Source of the DNA: Camelus bactrianus
Lineage: Eukaryota; Chordata; Mammalia; Artiodactyla; Camelidae
DNA: 64,000 nt
Assembly (NCBI RefSeq): GCF_048773025.1
Contig: NC_133545.1
Location: forward strand, 10,806,001-10,870,000
Direction: 5' to 3'
Shown in pieces: positions 48,797 through 61,900 of the stretch (its first letter is position 1; every line of letters begins with the position of its first letter). The notes under the pieces are model-generated. The model did not search any database. It saw nothing but the letters and a program-made list of their open reading frames with translations, and was not told the DNA's origin. The position numbers and the translations under genes were made by a program.

Positions 48797-49010
48797 TTCC
48801 AGAGGGAGACTGCCTAGATCTGAATGCTGGTTCTGTTACTTACTCTCATCTTGGGGAAGCGAGTGACTTGGTTTGTGCCTCAATTTTATGATCTGTAATT
48901 TGTTTTATTAAAAGTATGTACCTTATAGAGTTGCTGTAAGGATTAAATGAGTTAATATGTTAAGTGGTTATAACAATGCCTCGTACACAGTAATCACTCC
49001 TTCAAATTTA
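48797..49010 (+). mobile_element. MIR SINE, sense
   Basis: 'gactgcctagatctgaatgc', 'gttacttactctcatcttgg' and 'aaggattaaatgagttaata' are the core of an ancient mammalian MIR element. It is diverged. Confidence 0.75.
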
Positions 49011-49049
49011 GCTTTCAAATTGGTAACGAGTTGTACTGCTACTAACATC

Positions 49050-49260
49050 ATCATTTATTATTGAGTCTAATTTTGTGCTGGGGATTATATTAGGCAATCT
49101 GCATTCATTTTCTTGACTAAATAAAACCTGGGAGTCCCGAATTATTCACTCCACTTTCTAGACTAGGAAATTGTCTTTAGACAGGTTAAGTAACTTGGTA
49201 AAACTAGAAATTAACTGGATAGTCTAATTCCAAAACCCGTACTTTCAACTGTTAATGATG
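49050..49260 (-). mobile_element. MIR-like SINE, antisense
   Basis: The stretch 'tctagactaggaaattgtct' and 'gacaggttaagtaacttggt' resembles the reverse complement of MIR, lying next to the sense copy at 48797. It is diverged. Confidence 0.5.
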
Positions 49261-49864
49261 AAATTTTCAAGATTTTCTACTCTGTATATTCCTCTCTATT
49301 TTCTCTCTCTTTTAAAGAGTTTGACTGGAGACTTCTTACTATGGGAATTATTTTTCAATTTACTCCAGCTTCTATAACTAAATGACACTTAGTAAGCTAT
49401 CCCCCAACTGCCTGAAATTCAACAGTAGCACCAAGCTGATGCCTGCCACTCTGATGGCCCCTCCAGTGGCAGGGAGGGGATTCTCCTAGGAGAACTGCCC
49501 TCCTCTGAGCCCAGGGATCAGTGTGGAGTGCCCTGCTGGAAGATTCTATCCCTGAACCTGTGCAGGTATGACATTTACAGAAGTGGGCCAATTCTGGGGT
49601 TATCCACCCTTCAAACTGAAATCACCAGAATAAAATATTGTCTTTATTCCATGCCTCTTTTTTAGCCCTCTCCACAGAGGTGTCTCCATCAGCCTCCCAT
49701 TTTAAGCTGCTTTACAACAGGGTTTTCGTTCACTCAATTAGGGAGGAGAATGAGACCTGGGACATGGGAGACTGGAGCAACGAATAATTTTGGGGGTGAG
49801 TAGAGAATAGTGGGGCACAAATTCAGGGTCAATTCCAGGAAAATATATTTGACTCTTTTTTTGT

Positions 49865-50240
49865 TTGTTGAATACATTTTTATTGAACAGCTACTATGTG
49901 CCAGAGCTACGATCAGACACTGGGATACAAGCATGAACCCAAAAACGCCTCTGCTCTCATGAAGCTTCTAGTTTTGCGTCCAGTATATCTCAACAGTCCT
50001 GGATCCTGGGGTTACAACGTAAAAGGATATGAAGTCCAGTCTCTCCAAGGCCATGCTTGCCTGTGAGGAGTGAGATGGGGCCAACATTTCAAGCTGGATT
50101 ATAAGGACAAAAGTTGGGGTTTCTTTAAATTGATGTAGGACCACAGAGAAAATGAATGATTTATCTTTCTGGGAAGGAAGGGAGGACTTCACAGAAGTGG
50201 TGTGGTTTTAAGTAAGATTTGTAGGAAAAGAAATAATTCT
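49865..50240 (+). mobile_element. L2-like LINE remnant
   Basis: 'attgaacagctactatgtgc', 'cagacactgggatacaagca' and 'gctctcatgaagcttctag' follow the common end of ancient L2 elements. It is old and non-coding. From 50250 to 51230 I see no gene. Confidence 0.55.
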
Positions 50241-51237
50241 CTGGTAGACTAGACAGAGGGACCAGCATAGGAAAAGTCCAGGGGCTTATGACATTTTTGG
50301 AGTTTAGAAAAGGTTCAGTACAGCTGGAAAGCACAGTTGAGGGAGGATGTGAATAGCTGCAAAGGAAGATAAGTTTCTCCTCCTCCTCGTCTTTACCCTT
50401 CAATGAAAGTGTGCAAGAGGAGCAGGAGCTGCTGTTTTTGTAGCAGAGGGAGGCTTGGTGTTGGCTGTGTACAAGTGGTAGCTGCTCATAGAACAGCTCA
50501 CTCACTTCTTTGCCATGAATCCAGCAGTTCACCCGGCATCTGTTTAAGAAGCACTCACCATCATCGGCATCAGAACCCAAACTACATCTTTCTCCTACCT
50601 GAGTACAGCGAGGATTTTACTGCCTCGGCATCCAGCATCACCCCCAACACTACCCAGCAGGACAGACATCCGTCCACCCTCTGAGACTTTGCTCTGCTTT
50701 GTTTCTGTCTGACTTATGCCCTGTGACCATTCTTATTCAAAATGTATCAGGAAAACCAGTAGCCCAAAGAGACTCTGTTTGGGAAAATAAGACAGACAGT
50801 GGTGAGGGAAGCCTCCCATACTGCTATTTGGAACACGGGGCTGGACTGAAACAGATGAAGACTTCTTGTGTCAGGACAGTGATGACTGGAACTGTAGGAG
50901 TGAGCCCTGCAGATGAGAAGAGTAGACCACGGAAGGTGGAGAGACAGCTCGTGCAAAGGCTCAGAGGGGGTCAGAGAGCATCGGTTCAGTGATGCTGGAA
51001 TGAAAACCAGCAGGGGTGAGGGGACTGAAGGCCAGCTAGATCTCCAGAGTCCAGACTGTGAAATACCTTTGTGTCAGGTTAAGATATCTAAATTTTACCA
51101 TGAATGTAAAAGAGAAGCATAGAGAATGTGTGAAGGGGCTGGGAGAATGATCAGATTTGTGTATTATGCATGTCACTCTAGTGGCAATGAGGAGGAAAAG
51201 GTGGAAGAGGACAAGAGGCAGGGAAGAAGCGTTCTTT

Positions 51238-51405
51238 TTTAAAAAAAATTAAATTAATTAAACTTTTTAAATTGAAGTACAGTCAATTACAACATGTCAA
51301 TTTCTGCTGTACGGCATAATGTCCCAGCCATGCATATACATATGTATATTCATTTTCATATTTTTTTCATTGAAAGTTACTACAAGATCTTGAACATACA
51401 GAAGG
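51238..51405 (-). mobile_element. LINE-1 3' end, antisense
   Basis: A T/A-rich start, then 'ttgaagtacagtcaattaca', 'ctgtacggcataatgtccca' and 'gttactacaagatcttgaac' are the reverse complement of the L1 3' UTR seen at 13875. The interval 51406-52743 has a GC-richer part (51840-52140) that I cannot assign and no supported gene. Confidence 0.75.
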
Positions 51406-52743
51406 ATTCGTAACCCTCCAGGCGTCGCGTCAAAACACCTGACCGTAGAAGACACGGCTCCCCGATTTCGCTGGTTCGGGCGCCTACAACAGAGGGTGAT
51501 GAGCCCTGCGGGGAATAAGCTGAGCTGAGGAACCTATAAATTAGGAATGTGGGAATACCTAGTAGATGGTTCACAGAACTAGCTTGGAACTAACGAGAGA
51601 TGCAATGTGAATCGTGGATTGGATAATATTATCCAAGATGCACGTGCAGATCGAGAAGACAAGAATAAAAAGTCCAGAAATCAGGATAAAAGAAGGAAGA
51701 GAAGAGGAAGAGCCCACACGAAGGACTGCAAAGGAGTGGACAGTACTGTGGGGTTCAAACGTAAAGAAAGATAACCAAGTGGTGTCCTTTACAGTCAAAT
51801 ACGTATCTTGTTCTATGGATCGTTTTCTCACAGGCTGAGCCCCTTCAGAGAAGAGACCAAGACAAAGACTCCGCCTGGCTTTGCTCTCCGGAAACCTCAA
51901 GACGGGGGGGTTCACATCTGGGCCAGCAGCCACTTCTTCTCAGGGGACAGAGGGCCCCAGTGCCGACAGCGGGACTTTCATCCGCTGCCTGAGTAACAGC
52001 AGAGTTATTCACGGTCCCGGGTCTGGCCTTGTGTGGATGCAGGCCCAGTTCTGCAAGATTCGGTGTGTCCAAGCAAGAAGCACTGATCTGTGGAGTAGCT
52101 TCCCAATGGCCAGGACGGTCTCCAAAGGGGTCCAGGGCTAAATACAGGGAAGCTTTTGGAGGGTTTTCTTTGCAACTACAATTTCTGTTCCTTGTGTCTC
52201 ATGTAGATTTAGTTAAAACTCCATTCATTTCGAGGTAGGATTGTGAAAATCATCAGTTCACGTCCTTCTGTGATTTCAGTGTTCAAAGCCACGGAGTGAG
52301 GACCCGAGGGCTGAGAAGAGGGACTGCGTGGGAAAGGAAAAGGCTTTTGAGCCGCTGTGTGTGAAGTAACACGCTTTACGTGAGGAAGGAACCGTTAACC
52401 AGAGATGACGGTCTGTGGAGAAAATCAAAGGAAGCGTTTCCTGTTTCCTCCCCTGCAGGTCGCCATGAGGCAACCGTCAAATACCATCCCACTTATCTTG
52501 CTGGACACAACTGGTGCCGGCCTCAGCAGGGCGGTGCAGGAGGGCGCAGGGGACGGGGCAGTCCGACCGCGGCTGGACCATCCCCCGGCTTGGTCGAGGC
52601 CGACCCGGGCACAGCCCTCTTCCCAGCTTGCTGCTCAGACCACACTGGCCGCTCAGGGCTGGGGAGTCGGTGGACACCTGCAGTGGCTTCTGCAGTTTGA
52701 GATGAGGTTTATGAAGGTGGGGCTTCCTCACTTCTGCGAGGAC

Positions 52744-52782
52744 CTTTTTTGTGCTGTCTGTAAGTGCCTGTGCAGTGCTGTG
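52744..52782 (-). other. TRBV25 recombination signal (23-RSS)
   Basis: Heptamer CACAGCA (52776-52782), 23-bp spacer, nonamer ACAAAAAAG (52744-52752). The CAC core is kept and the last two heptamer bases differ from consensus. The nonamer is strong. Confidence 0.85.
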
Positions 52783-53253
52783 CATTCACTGCTGGCACAG
52801 AAGTATCTAGATGTCTGTGAGGGGCTGGTGGCCTCCAGCGTCAGGGGAAACTGGTCCTTCCTTATTCTGGAGACAGTGGACTCGGAGGGGCGATCTCCTT
52901 TCTCTGTGGTGTTAACCCCGTGTGAATAATGGATCAGCTGGGGTTCCATTCCGGGGTCTTGTCGATACCAGTACATGCTCTCGTGGTCCATGGCTTGATT
53001 ACATTCCAGAGTAATCTTCTTTCCTGTCCCTATGACAGCGTATCTTGGGGTCTGGTTAACATCGGCATTTGTGAGGCCTGAGAGATACAGAATAAAATTG
53101 GCAGCTGAGTCCAGGATGGGCCTGAATGCTGAAGCCAGAAGCAAGCCTAGTAGAGAGAAAAATGTTTCTTCCTGATTTTAGAGAATTCTGTGTCTATGAC
53201 TTACCCGCACCCAGAAGGGAAAGGGCCACATAGCAGAGGAGCCTGACGGCCAT
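52783..53253 (-). CDS. TRBV25: T-cell receptor beta variable gene, TRBV25 subgroup
   Basis: TCR beta variable domain. L-PART1 is 53205-53253 (MAVRLLCYVALSLLGA), the intron 127 bp, and the V exon 52783-53077. The mature part starts NADVNQTPRYAVIG. First Cys lies in LECNQAMDH, Trp in [10 protein letters not shown], and second Cys in YFCASSE. VIGTGKKITLEC, the HYS.GVN.TEKGD stretch and SESTVSRIR are near-identical to human TRBV25-1. The frame is open and splice sites are canonical, so it looks functional. Confidence 0.94.
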
Positions 53254-53330
53254 GGCACAGTCGGGGTGAGAAGGGTGTCTCCCGGCTCTGGGGAAGTGGG
53301 ACGGGCTCTTAATGAAGTCGCTCAGACTGC

Positions 53331-53340
53331 GATGACGTAG
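53331..53340. promoter_or_regulatory. CRE-like site upstream of TRBV25
   Basis: GATGACGTAG (minus strand CTACGTCATC) lies about 78 bp upstream of the start codon, the usual place of the V-beta decamer. The TACGTCA core fits a CREB/ATF site. Confidence 0.45.
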
Positions 53341-55749
53341 TCCTTCTGGGCCCCGCAGCTGTCCTGTTGATACCGTAGTGTCGTCTAGACGCTTTTACCC
53401 ATCAGAGCACTGATATTTTTGTCCACGTCTCTCATCCAAAGAAGGCTAGATGTTTTGCTGGTCTTAACTCAGGTCTCTGTTTTGACAAAATTGCACCTGT
53501 ATTACAAGCAACGAAGATGAGAACGGTAACGCTTCAAAAGCTCGTAATAGGAGGACTTGACCTGATCAGGGAGGTCGGCAGAGGCAGTGATGCTCGAGGT
53601 GAGTTCTGGGGAACGGGCTGGAATGAAGTCTGCAGAGCTGAGACAGAAGAACGTTTGGTGAGCAGCGTGGCTCAGTCAGACGGGGTGCAGGGACCATCTG
53701 GCGAGGATTAAGTGGGGCAACCCCTTAGGTAACACGCGTGAAGGGCTGAAAGCAGTAACTGGCATTCACCGGGTTCTCAGAAAATGTATTATTATTGCGT
53801 GATAATCACACAACGTTCCCCGTCTCGCTTCTCACTTTTCGGTGTTCAGATTTCACTCACTTCATCAACTTGGGCTCCATGGTACAAGGTTCATCTTTCT
53901 TTAACTGCACTACCAATCGTGCCAGCATGGAAAATTCAGATCTGCAGCTTTTTTCCAATACATACTTGGGTAACACTGGCTAAACATTTTTGGATGCTGC
54001 TGCTATGAACAGAATCCAAAACAAACACTCTTCTCTCTCCTTTCTCTTTCCTCGTGTCATCTTGAGAAAAGTTTTTAGCTGTGACTTTGAGCCACGAAGA
54101 TGAATCCCAGGTTTCCTTCCCCCTTTGTCTGCTGCCTCTGCCCCAGTTCACTAGGATACACACCCAATAAAACTCCTGCTTGCAGGCTGCTGACCTGGGC
54201 TTTTGGATTTTGGCTATTACAGCTCCACTGTTTAAGGATCACCTCTTCAGTTTTCTTGGATGTATTAACACCGGTAGGTCCCTGCTCACTCTTGCTCTCC
54301 CCTGTGTCCTGAACGAATATAACGCTTCTGACTTACAGACCCTGAAATACTCTTATTAGGGGCTCTCTTAAGATAAAGGTAATCATTAAAATCATTGGTG
54401 ACATTTGGTCTTTGCTTTTACTATGAAAGCTGGTCTTCCATTAATAGGAAGTGGCCAGGAAGAGAAAAATCAATGAAGCTTTACTGCCTCCTGCTGGAAA
54501 AAAAAAGTGGAATGGGTGATTAGAGAGAGATCTGGAGAGATTCTTTCTGATGAATTTTAAAGAAACAGGAAGGAGAGAGACTTCCAGTTGATCTAAGTGT
54601 GAGGAGATGTTAGGATTGATTGATGAGTCGATAAAAGTTCTCAGCAGGGCCTGGGTGTAAAATCTTTATCTCGCGGTAGAGATGGCTAAAGAAAGAAGGA
54701 AGATAGAGAGGGGTAGATCTTGGGTTGGGAGTAGATATGAGTGAGGCTCAGGTCCTGCTCAGAGGAAGGGATGCTTGAAGGCAGGGATAAACCACGTGCC
54801 CCTTGTTGCCTGTGCAGGAATGACTCATGCGTGCCCACCTTTCCGGTCCAGCGAGGGAAGTCTCTGGAGCAGCTGACGAGAATTTTTAAATGTCAACAAT
54901 TAGGGATACAGGAATCATCAGAGATAATTGTTACATACATCTGTATGCATTTTTGGTCCAGTAAAAACACCCTGTCTCATTTTCTAGTCTTCTTTGTCTT
55001 CTTATATAATTGTGCTTAAAGGACTTGCAGGTCGGGGGTGTGTGGAGGACTTAAACACCCACCAGAGCTCAGAAAACATGTTATTTGGAAGAAAATCCTG
55101 AACTACTTGAGATGTGTTTGAGTCTATTTCCCTCTCCTGTCCTCTGTCCCATCCTTCTACTTTTTCTTCACTAAATCAAACAATGTTCTCAGTTCTAAGG
55201 CTGTCAAACTGGAGGGACATCACTCTCAAACTAAAGAACACAGTCTCAGGAAGGGTGAGAATAAAGTGATTTATGAAGGACTACACCAACTGTGGTAGTT
55301 TTAGAATGGATAGGAGCCGAGTCTTCCCTGTCTGTAGGAGTCAGAAAAGCCTTTATGGAGAAGCTAATCTCACAGCTAAGAATGAAAGGACATGCAAGAG
55401 TGAGCCAGGCGGTCAAGCAGCAGTGACCCACTTCAGACACAGGAGAAGCCTTTGCAAAGGTGAGGCCCTGTGATTCGGCTTGTCCCCTTCAGTGAAATAC
55501 GAAACAGTCAGTAGAGCTGGACTCTCAAATTCTGCAGTGAATTTGGAAGACTTGGTCATACTTTTAGACAGAGACCTCTTCATGGAGGGCTTTATGGAGA
55601 ACGTTGGACTCACTCAGGCTGGTGGGATTGTCCAAGACAGAGGAGAGCCGATGCAGTAAGAGGCTGGCGGACCAGTGAGAAGAACACTGCATCTTTTCTA
55701 AGTGACAGGTGATGAGGGCCTGCAGTAAAGTAGAAGCAACGAAGACAGA

Positions 55750-56165
55750 CAGGATCAGCTGAATCAGATAAGCGTGCATGTCAGAAACCGTGATGAGACT
55801 CCGGGCTGTCCCTTTAGGCATGAAGGCCATCTCCCCCGCCGCCTAGGCGTGCTGCTGGCTGGCGGCCCTCCTTGTGAGTTGTCTTGGCTAAAGGGACCCC
55901 TCTTCCCCCGAGGGCAGCCCCCTTCTCAGGGCCATCGTGTCCAATGTGGCTGCACTGAATGTGGGCATAAGACCCGGCCTCCTCACCTCCCCTTCGGGTA
56001 ATTCTAGGGGCCCCCTCCGCCTCCCAGCTCCCTGTGGACTCAGCTTAGGCCTTTGTGGAGGCTGCAGGACTGCCCAGCTTCTCCTCTGCCCCATGCAACT
56101 TCCTTCTTTTCCCTTCTACCCATGTTGATCATAAGGGCACTTTCTAATAATCTTCCTGAACACTA
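55750..56165. repeat. GC-rich stretch, possibly an old LTR
   Basis: Base composition is much richer in G and C than the flanks, with 'gccatcgtgtccaatgtggc' and 'aagacccggcctcctcacct' phrases. It resembles a mammalian LTR but I cannot name the family. No gene is supported here, nor in the rest of 53341-57752. Confidence 0.25.
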
Positions 56166-57752
56166 ATGTCCCTTGCAAAGTCCATTTTCCAGGAAATCTG
56201 AATCGATGACAATGTGCAATACAGAAGTAATAGATTTATCAATGGATGTAATGCGAGGACTAATGGAAAAGAGGAACTTAGAACCATCATTCCACTCACT
56301 GAGACAGAAGTACAGTATATGGGCCAGAGTGGATGCATGTAGGGGCGGGGAGGCAATAAATTCAGCAATAAATTACTTGAGTTTGAATTGTAGGCCATCC
56401 AGGTGGAAGTGTTGAGAAGACTGAATTTATCATTTAGGAAGTCATGTAAGAAATTGTCATGGCCATGGATGGGAATGTTAAGGGTAAATATTTATACTGA
56501 GGGGGAAAAAAGGCAGAAGAAAAGTCCAGGGAAATCTAGTAAAAATGTCCAGTAGACTGTAAAATGGAACAGTTACAGCTCATGAGAGAAGAATTATATT
56601 ACAGGTGAGATGGCTTGTGAAGTGTGTATAGAATGCTGGGAACCAAACTCCATAGAACACTGATCTTTTTTTCCCAAGGGAATACATGAAACAGAACCCA
56701 TGAAGTGCACTGCAAAACAGAAAAGAGGTATGACCCCCCCCCCGCCCCCCGCCCAGGTTAGAAGCGGTAGAAAACAAAAGCAATTTGATTCTTTGTGCCT
56801 GAACATCACCAGATCCTGTGGATTCTTCTGTTCAAATAACTGAGGCTTCCACGGTAAGAAGAGAAAGCACATTAGGAAGGCTTAACCTGGTCCGCAGGCA
56901 GACTCTTACATCATGCTTGGCAGTCCTTGATTGAGTATCTTTGTGCCCACAGTTCACTGGCTCCTAAGAGGGTTCGCCCTGCAGGGCAGTCGGGGTCTTT
57001 TTTTCCAATGCCTTGAGAGAAAGAGGAATCTCCAAGCTCCTAGCTTTGCCTCCATGTTGGACAGTAGGCGTATTTTTTTGAATTCAGTAGTACATCCAGG
57101 AAATGAAACAAGTCTTTCTGCTCCTGCAGGTTAAGATTAATCTCAGGACAGATTCAAGTATGGAGCAGTAGATGAAAGATCATTTTTATAGATCACTATC
57201 TCTGGTAGTTGAACTCCACCTTCTGAGTCAAATTGAACGGTAATTAAATTTACTTAGAATGAAGTTTTAGAAAACAAGCTAGTCTGTCTGTTCTCGGTAT
57301 CAAGGCAACCACGTATAGAGCTAAACAGCAGGATCTGGAGGGCCCAGGACTGAGAAAGGCTGGCAGGGTAGAGGGGCCACCAGCAGGGACAGAATGGGTG
57401 GGGATGATGCAGAGTGGGTAGAGGGAGACAGGTGCCACAGGACCACTGAAAACCACACTGTAGAAGAGCCAACAAGAGATGCTTTTATTGAAAGTCATCA
57501 TGGTGTTCCCGAATGCTCAGGTTCATTCTCCTAGGAGGACACTACTGGGCTAGCCCCACCAGAACAGGTAGCGCGGGTCAGAGGATAGCTCTAGTCTAGC
57601 CTGTGCTTTTGGAGTCATCACATGGCCTGGGAACCCTAACCCAAGGCGGCCCTGAGTTCAGATGGAGGCTCACCCAGGCACAGAATGACCTTGAAGGATC
57701 CTACAACTCGCATCCAGAAAGACTTCTGAGCCCTCCTGAGCAAATGTGCTGG

Positions 57753-57791
57753 TCTTCCTGCGCAGAGCGCAGGTGGGCAGGAAGCACTGTG
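57753..57791 (-). other. TRBV24 recombination signal (23-RSS) with weak nonamer
   Basis: The heptamer is consensus CACAGTG (57785-57791). At 23 bp the nonamer position reads GCAGGAAGA (57753-57761), sharing only about four of nine bases with ACAAAAACC. The signal may be inefficient. Confidence 0.75.
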
Positions 57792-58259
57792 CAAATAACT
57801 GCTGGCACAGAAGTAAAGGGCTGTCTGGTTGGGGACAGGAGTCTCCAGGAACAAGAAGAATTTCGCCTTCTCCGCACGAGAGACCCTATAGCCATTGGAG
57901 AGCTCTCCTTTGTTGGTATCATTGACATTGTAGGAAGCGAAGATCAGCCGGAGCCCCAGTCCTGGGTCTTGTCGATACCAGTACATATAATTGTGACCCT
58001 TAGTCTGAAAACATTCCAGTAAAACACTGTTTCCTGTGTTTGTGATCCTATTCCGTGGGGTCTGAGTAACACCAGTATCCATGGAGCCTGTGAGGAAACA
58101 AGGCAGAAACTGGAGGGAGTCTGTGCAGGTTCCTCTTGCCACAGTCTCTAGGGAGAAGCTTCAGACCCGGAAAATTTAAGGCAGGGATTCCTTATGTTTC
58201 CCTAACTCACCTGTTCCCAGGAGACAAAAGGCCACACAGCAGAGGAGCATGGAGCCCAT
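57792..58259 (-). CDS. TRBV24: T-cell receptor beta variable gene, TRBV24 subgroup
   Basis: TCR beta variable domain. L-PART1 is 58211-58259 ([16 protein letters not shown]), the intron 123 bp, and the V exon 57792-58087. The mature part starts [14 protein letters not shown]. First Cys lies in [10 protein letters not shown], Trp in [10 protein letters not shown], and second Cys in [29 protein letters not shown] and PNQTALYFC match human TRBV24-1. The human gene ends CATSD, this one CASSY. Frame and splice sites are intact, so the exons look functional, but the RSS nonamer is poor. It is the most upstream V in the window. Confidence 0.93.
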
Positions 58260-58347
58260 GGTGGGGAGAGGCAGGATGGAGGTGTTTCCAGCTCTGAGGT
58301 TTGGGGGAACAGGACATGGAAATAGGAAACTGCAAGGATTCAGTAGG

Positions 58348-58357
58348 TGATGTCACT
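58348..58357 (-). promoter_or_regulatory. V-beta CRE-like decamer upstream of TRBV24
   Basis: The minus strand reads AGTGACATCA, a perfect match to the conserved V-beta promoter decamer, 89 bp upstream of the start codon. Confidence 0.6.
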
Positions 58358-60329
58358 GTCCCTCCCAACTGAGTGGGTCTCAGAGAAAGATGCAACCACA
58401 CCCCTTCCCACCACACCCCGCAAGGATCTAACCTTCAGTGCCGCACTTGTCTGGCGGGTGGTGCTTTGGCTTACTTAGTGTGTGTCCTATCAGCGGATGC
58501 GGAAACTCCTGCTCCTTCCGCTTCCTGGTTCTTCTCTGCCATCTGTCAGAAAGCAGTCTCTCTCCCTCTTCTCAGAACCTCTCTATTTCAGTTGTTCAAG
58601 GAAGCATCACCATCCCAACTGAATAGGGCACAGAGAAAGGTCAGAATCCTCTCAAATAAAAGGAGTCTAGTCTCACTGGAAGGCTGTGACCCTGTAACAT
58701 TTCTCTTTTTTTTCCTGCATTTATTTTTTCTAACTCAGGTCTAGGTAATCTATGTGATTTGAATATATTCATCATAAATGTTGAGATTTTTTTTTTTAAA
58801 GAGAAGGGAAGCACGATAACTTTGTTCCAGTTGCCAGTGTTCTTTAAGGGCTGCTGCTTTTTTGGTCAGTATTTTCTAGATGCAGATCTCCGCTAAAAGT
58901 ATTAGCTCATTGCAGGAAGGCACTCACTCAATGTGGGTAGGGTTTGGGATTTCAAACCAATACTTAACATCTTCACTCATATTTTGAATGAACTGTAAAT
59001 GGTTCCTTAAAGAAATATTTTTGGCATAACATAAATTGTTCCTGATTTTAGGAGGAAAGTGTTCAATATTTCAGTGCAACAAATTACAAATAACAGCACA
59101 GTGAGACAACAATGGTGTGAAATCCTGTGTGACGGTCGTAACAGGCAAAGTTGGCAGCCTGGTCTTGTCCTGGCTCCCCCCGGTCCATGGATACATCATG
59201 GCATCTCACACCAGTCAATCCTGCTGCACATAACATTGGAAAAATCTCCTTTTTAATATTTTTTCTTTCAATTATGAAATGTTCTAACACATACCGAGTA
59301 CATACAATAGTATAATGAGCTTCCATGTTCCCACATTACCTGGCTTCAATAATCATCAACACATGGCATCTCTTGTTTATTCCCTGTTTGCTTCTCTCTC
59401 TCCTGTGTTATTTTGCACAGTGCCTGATTTATTTGGAGCACCCAAGCACATTTTACAGCCAGTGCATCATTCCATATGACACATTCCCTCCCTTGTCTCT
59501 CTTTCTGAGTACAGTTTTCCATTAATAATACCGCTAGATATGTGGACTTGTTCCAATAAATTTTATATCCTTGGGTTCAATGAACACAAACAAGGTCATT
59601 ATAATAAAAATCATCAGTTTGGTCTTGTCCTTAATGGGAAAATGTAATTGCCCTCATTTGCAATTCTTAAGCATGCTTTTTTGTTGCCCCCTGCTGAAGG
59701 CAATGATGTGAGTGAAGAGAGATTTGGGAGCTGAATATAACCTGTTATTGGGGGCGGGGTCCCATCAGTTGAGAGAACAGAGGAGTCAGGTCCGGTGGAG
59801 TCCTACAGGAGGAGTCTGTAGACACATGGCAAGGAGCGGAGACGCAGAAATCATTCTGGGAGCAGAATCTATGCCTGAGGAGGAGTGAGAGACTACTATC
59901 AGAGGAATGAATGGGAGAGATACATAACGGATGCGAAGGGAATTGAAAAAGACATTCTAATTTCTGGGCAACCAAGAAGGTCCTTGTTGGCATGGACCAA
60001 TATTCCCTCTACTCTGGGCGGCTCATATGGCTCTCAAACCTTATCTATAATCCACTTTTCCTCTGACTTACCTTCCACCACAGGCAGAGCACAGACCTCT
60101 CGGTCTTACCCACATACCATGCTCCTTGCCACATATGTGCTGTGTGTTCAGAGGTGATCTTAGGGACAATGAGAACACGCTTCTCATTTGTGAATCATTA
60201 ATCTATATAACAAATGTCCTCTGGTACAAAGGATGCCAAAGGAGAAATGATGTTTTATCACTAGTCAGTCAAAAGAAAATTTTGTCTACCTTCAACTCTC
60301 AAGGGTGTTTTCTTCTAGAAGATTTGTAG

Positions 60330-61900
60330 TTTTAGCTTTGACACTTAGTCCTATGACCCATCTCAAATTGATTTTAGTTCATGGGATTAGGTACCAGAAA
60401 AGTCCATTCCTTCCCATGTAATCATCCATTTGTTTCAATATTATTTGTTGAGAAAGTTGCTATTGTAATGCTTTAAAATCTTCAATCCATAAACAGGATA
60501 TATCTTTTCATTTTTAGTATTTTCTTTAGTTTCCATTTGTGATGTTTTGTAGTTTTTGATTGAACATCATTTGCTAAATTTATTGATTCTATTGTATATG
60601 GAATTGTTTCCTAAAGTTTATTTTTCAGTTGTTTGCAACTAGTCTAGAAACATCTGATTTTTAATTTTGATGTGGTATCTTGTGATCTTTCTAAAGTCAC
60701 TGATTGTTTCTAGTTGTGAATCACTGATTTCTATATAAATAATCTATTTTTATAAAAACTATATAAATAATTCCATATAAATATAAATTTATTTGTAATT
60801 TATAAATACACAAAAATTTATAAACATATATAATATAATGAATATTACATACTATAAACAATCTAAAAATAGTGATAATTTCACCTCTTCTTTTACAGTA
60901 TTTAGGATTATTATTTCATTTTTGGTTGGTCTATGACATGGTGTATGTCTTCCAATATAATGTTGAAGAAAACTAATGAGAGAAAACGTCATGCCTTGTT
61001 CCTGATTATAGGAAGAATGTGTCCAATATTCACCATTACACTGGGTGGTAGCTGTAAATTTTTCACTGATAGCCTCTATCAGATTGAGAAAGCTCTCTTC
61101 TATTACCAGGGCTGAGAGTGTTCGTTTTGAAAGAGTACTGGATTTTTCAACTGTTTTCTCAGTACCTATTGAGATGGTGAAATGGTTATTCTTCATTATT
61201 TTGCTAGCATGATGACACCCATTGATTTCTGAGCGCTAACTCATTGTGCCTCTTGCAGTAAACTCACTGGGTCCTGATGCATTATCACATGCACAGATAC
61301 ATACGCATACACACATGCATACGTCACACAAATGCATTTGGGCTGGATTTGTTAACGTGTTGGGAAAAATCTTTTCACCTATGGTCATATAGGATAGCGT
61401 TCTGTAATATCTTAGATTTGGGCATTAGGGTTTTGCTAGTTTTATATAATGAGTTATGAATTGTTTCTACTTCTTGTTTTCTAAAAAGAAAAAACGTTAG
61501 GTAAAGCTGGCATTTTTTCCCCTGAAATGTTTGAAAAAATTCACCAGGAAAGGAATTCAGGTTTTTAGTTTCCTTTGAAAGAATGTTTTTGATGAAGAAT
61601 TAAATTTCCTTCATATAAGGTTCTTCACATTCCTAATTTCATCTCTAGTCAGTATGATAAGTTGCGTTTTTCAAATAATTTCACTTCACCTAGTTGTAGA
61701 ATTGATTGGCATATACTTAAGATATTCTACCATTTTAATGTCTGCTGGATCTATGGAGATGATCTCCTTTGCATCATTGATATGGTAACTTGTGTTTTTT
61801 CCTTTTTTGTCTTGACTATTCCGGGTTTATCAGTTTTATCGATTAATCAAATTATGATCATATTTTCCTCTAAATCCTTGAATATTTTTGTAACAGCTCC
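60330..61900 (-). mobile_element. Old LINE-1 (ORF2 part), antisense
   Basis: The plus strand shows the antisense L1 phrases 'acccatctcaaattgatttt', 'atgttgaagaaaactaatga', 'cattacactgggtggtagct' and 'taactcattgtgcctcttgc'. It is heavily broken. From 58360 to 60330 and from 61900 to 64000 I see no gene. In particular there is no TRBV23, which precedes TRBV24 in human. Confidence 0.55.
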
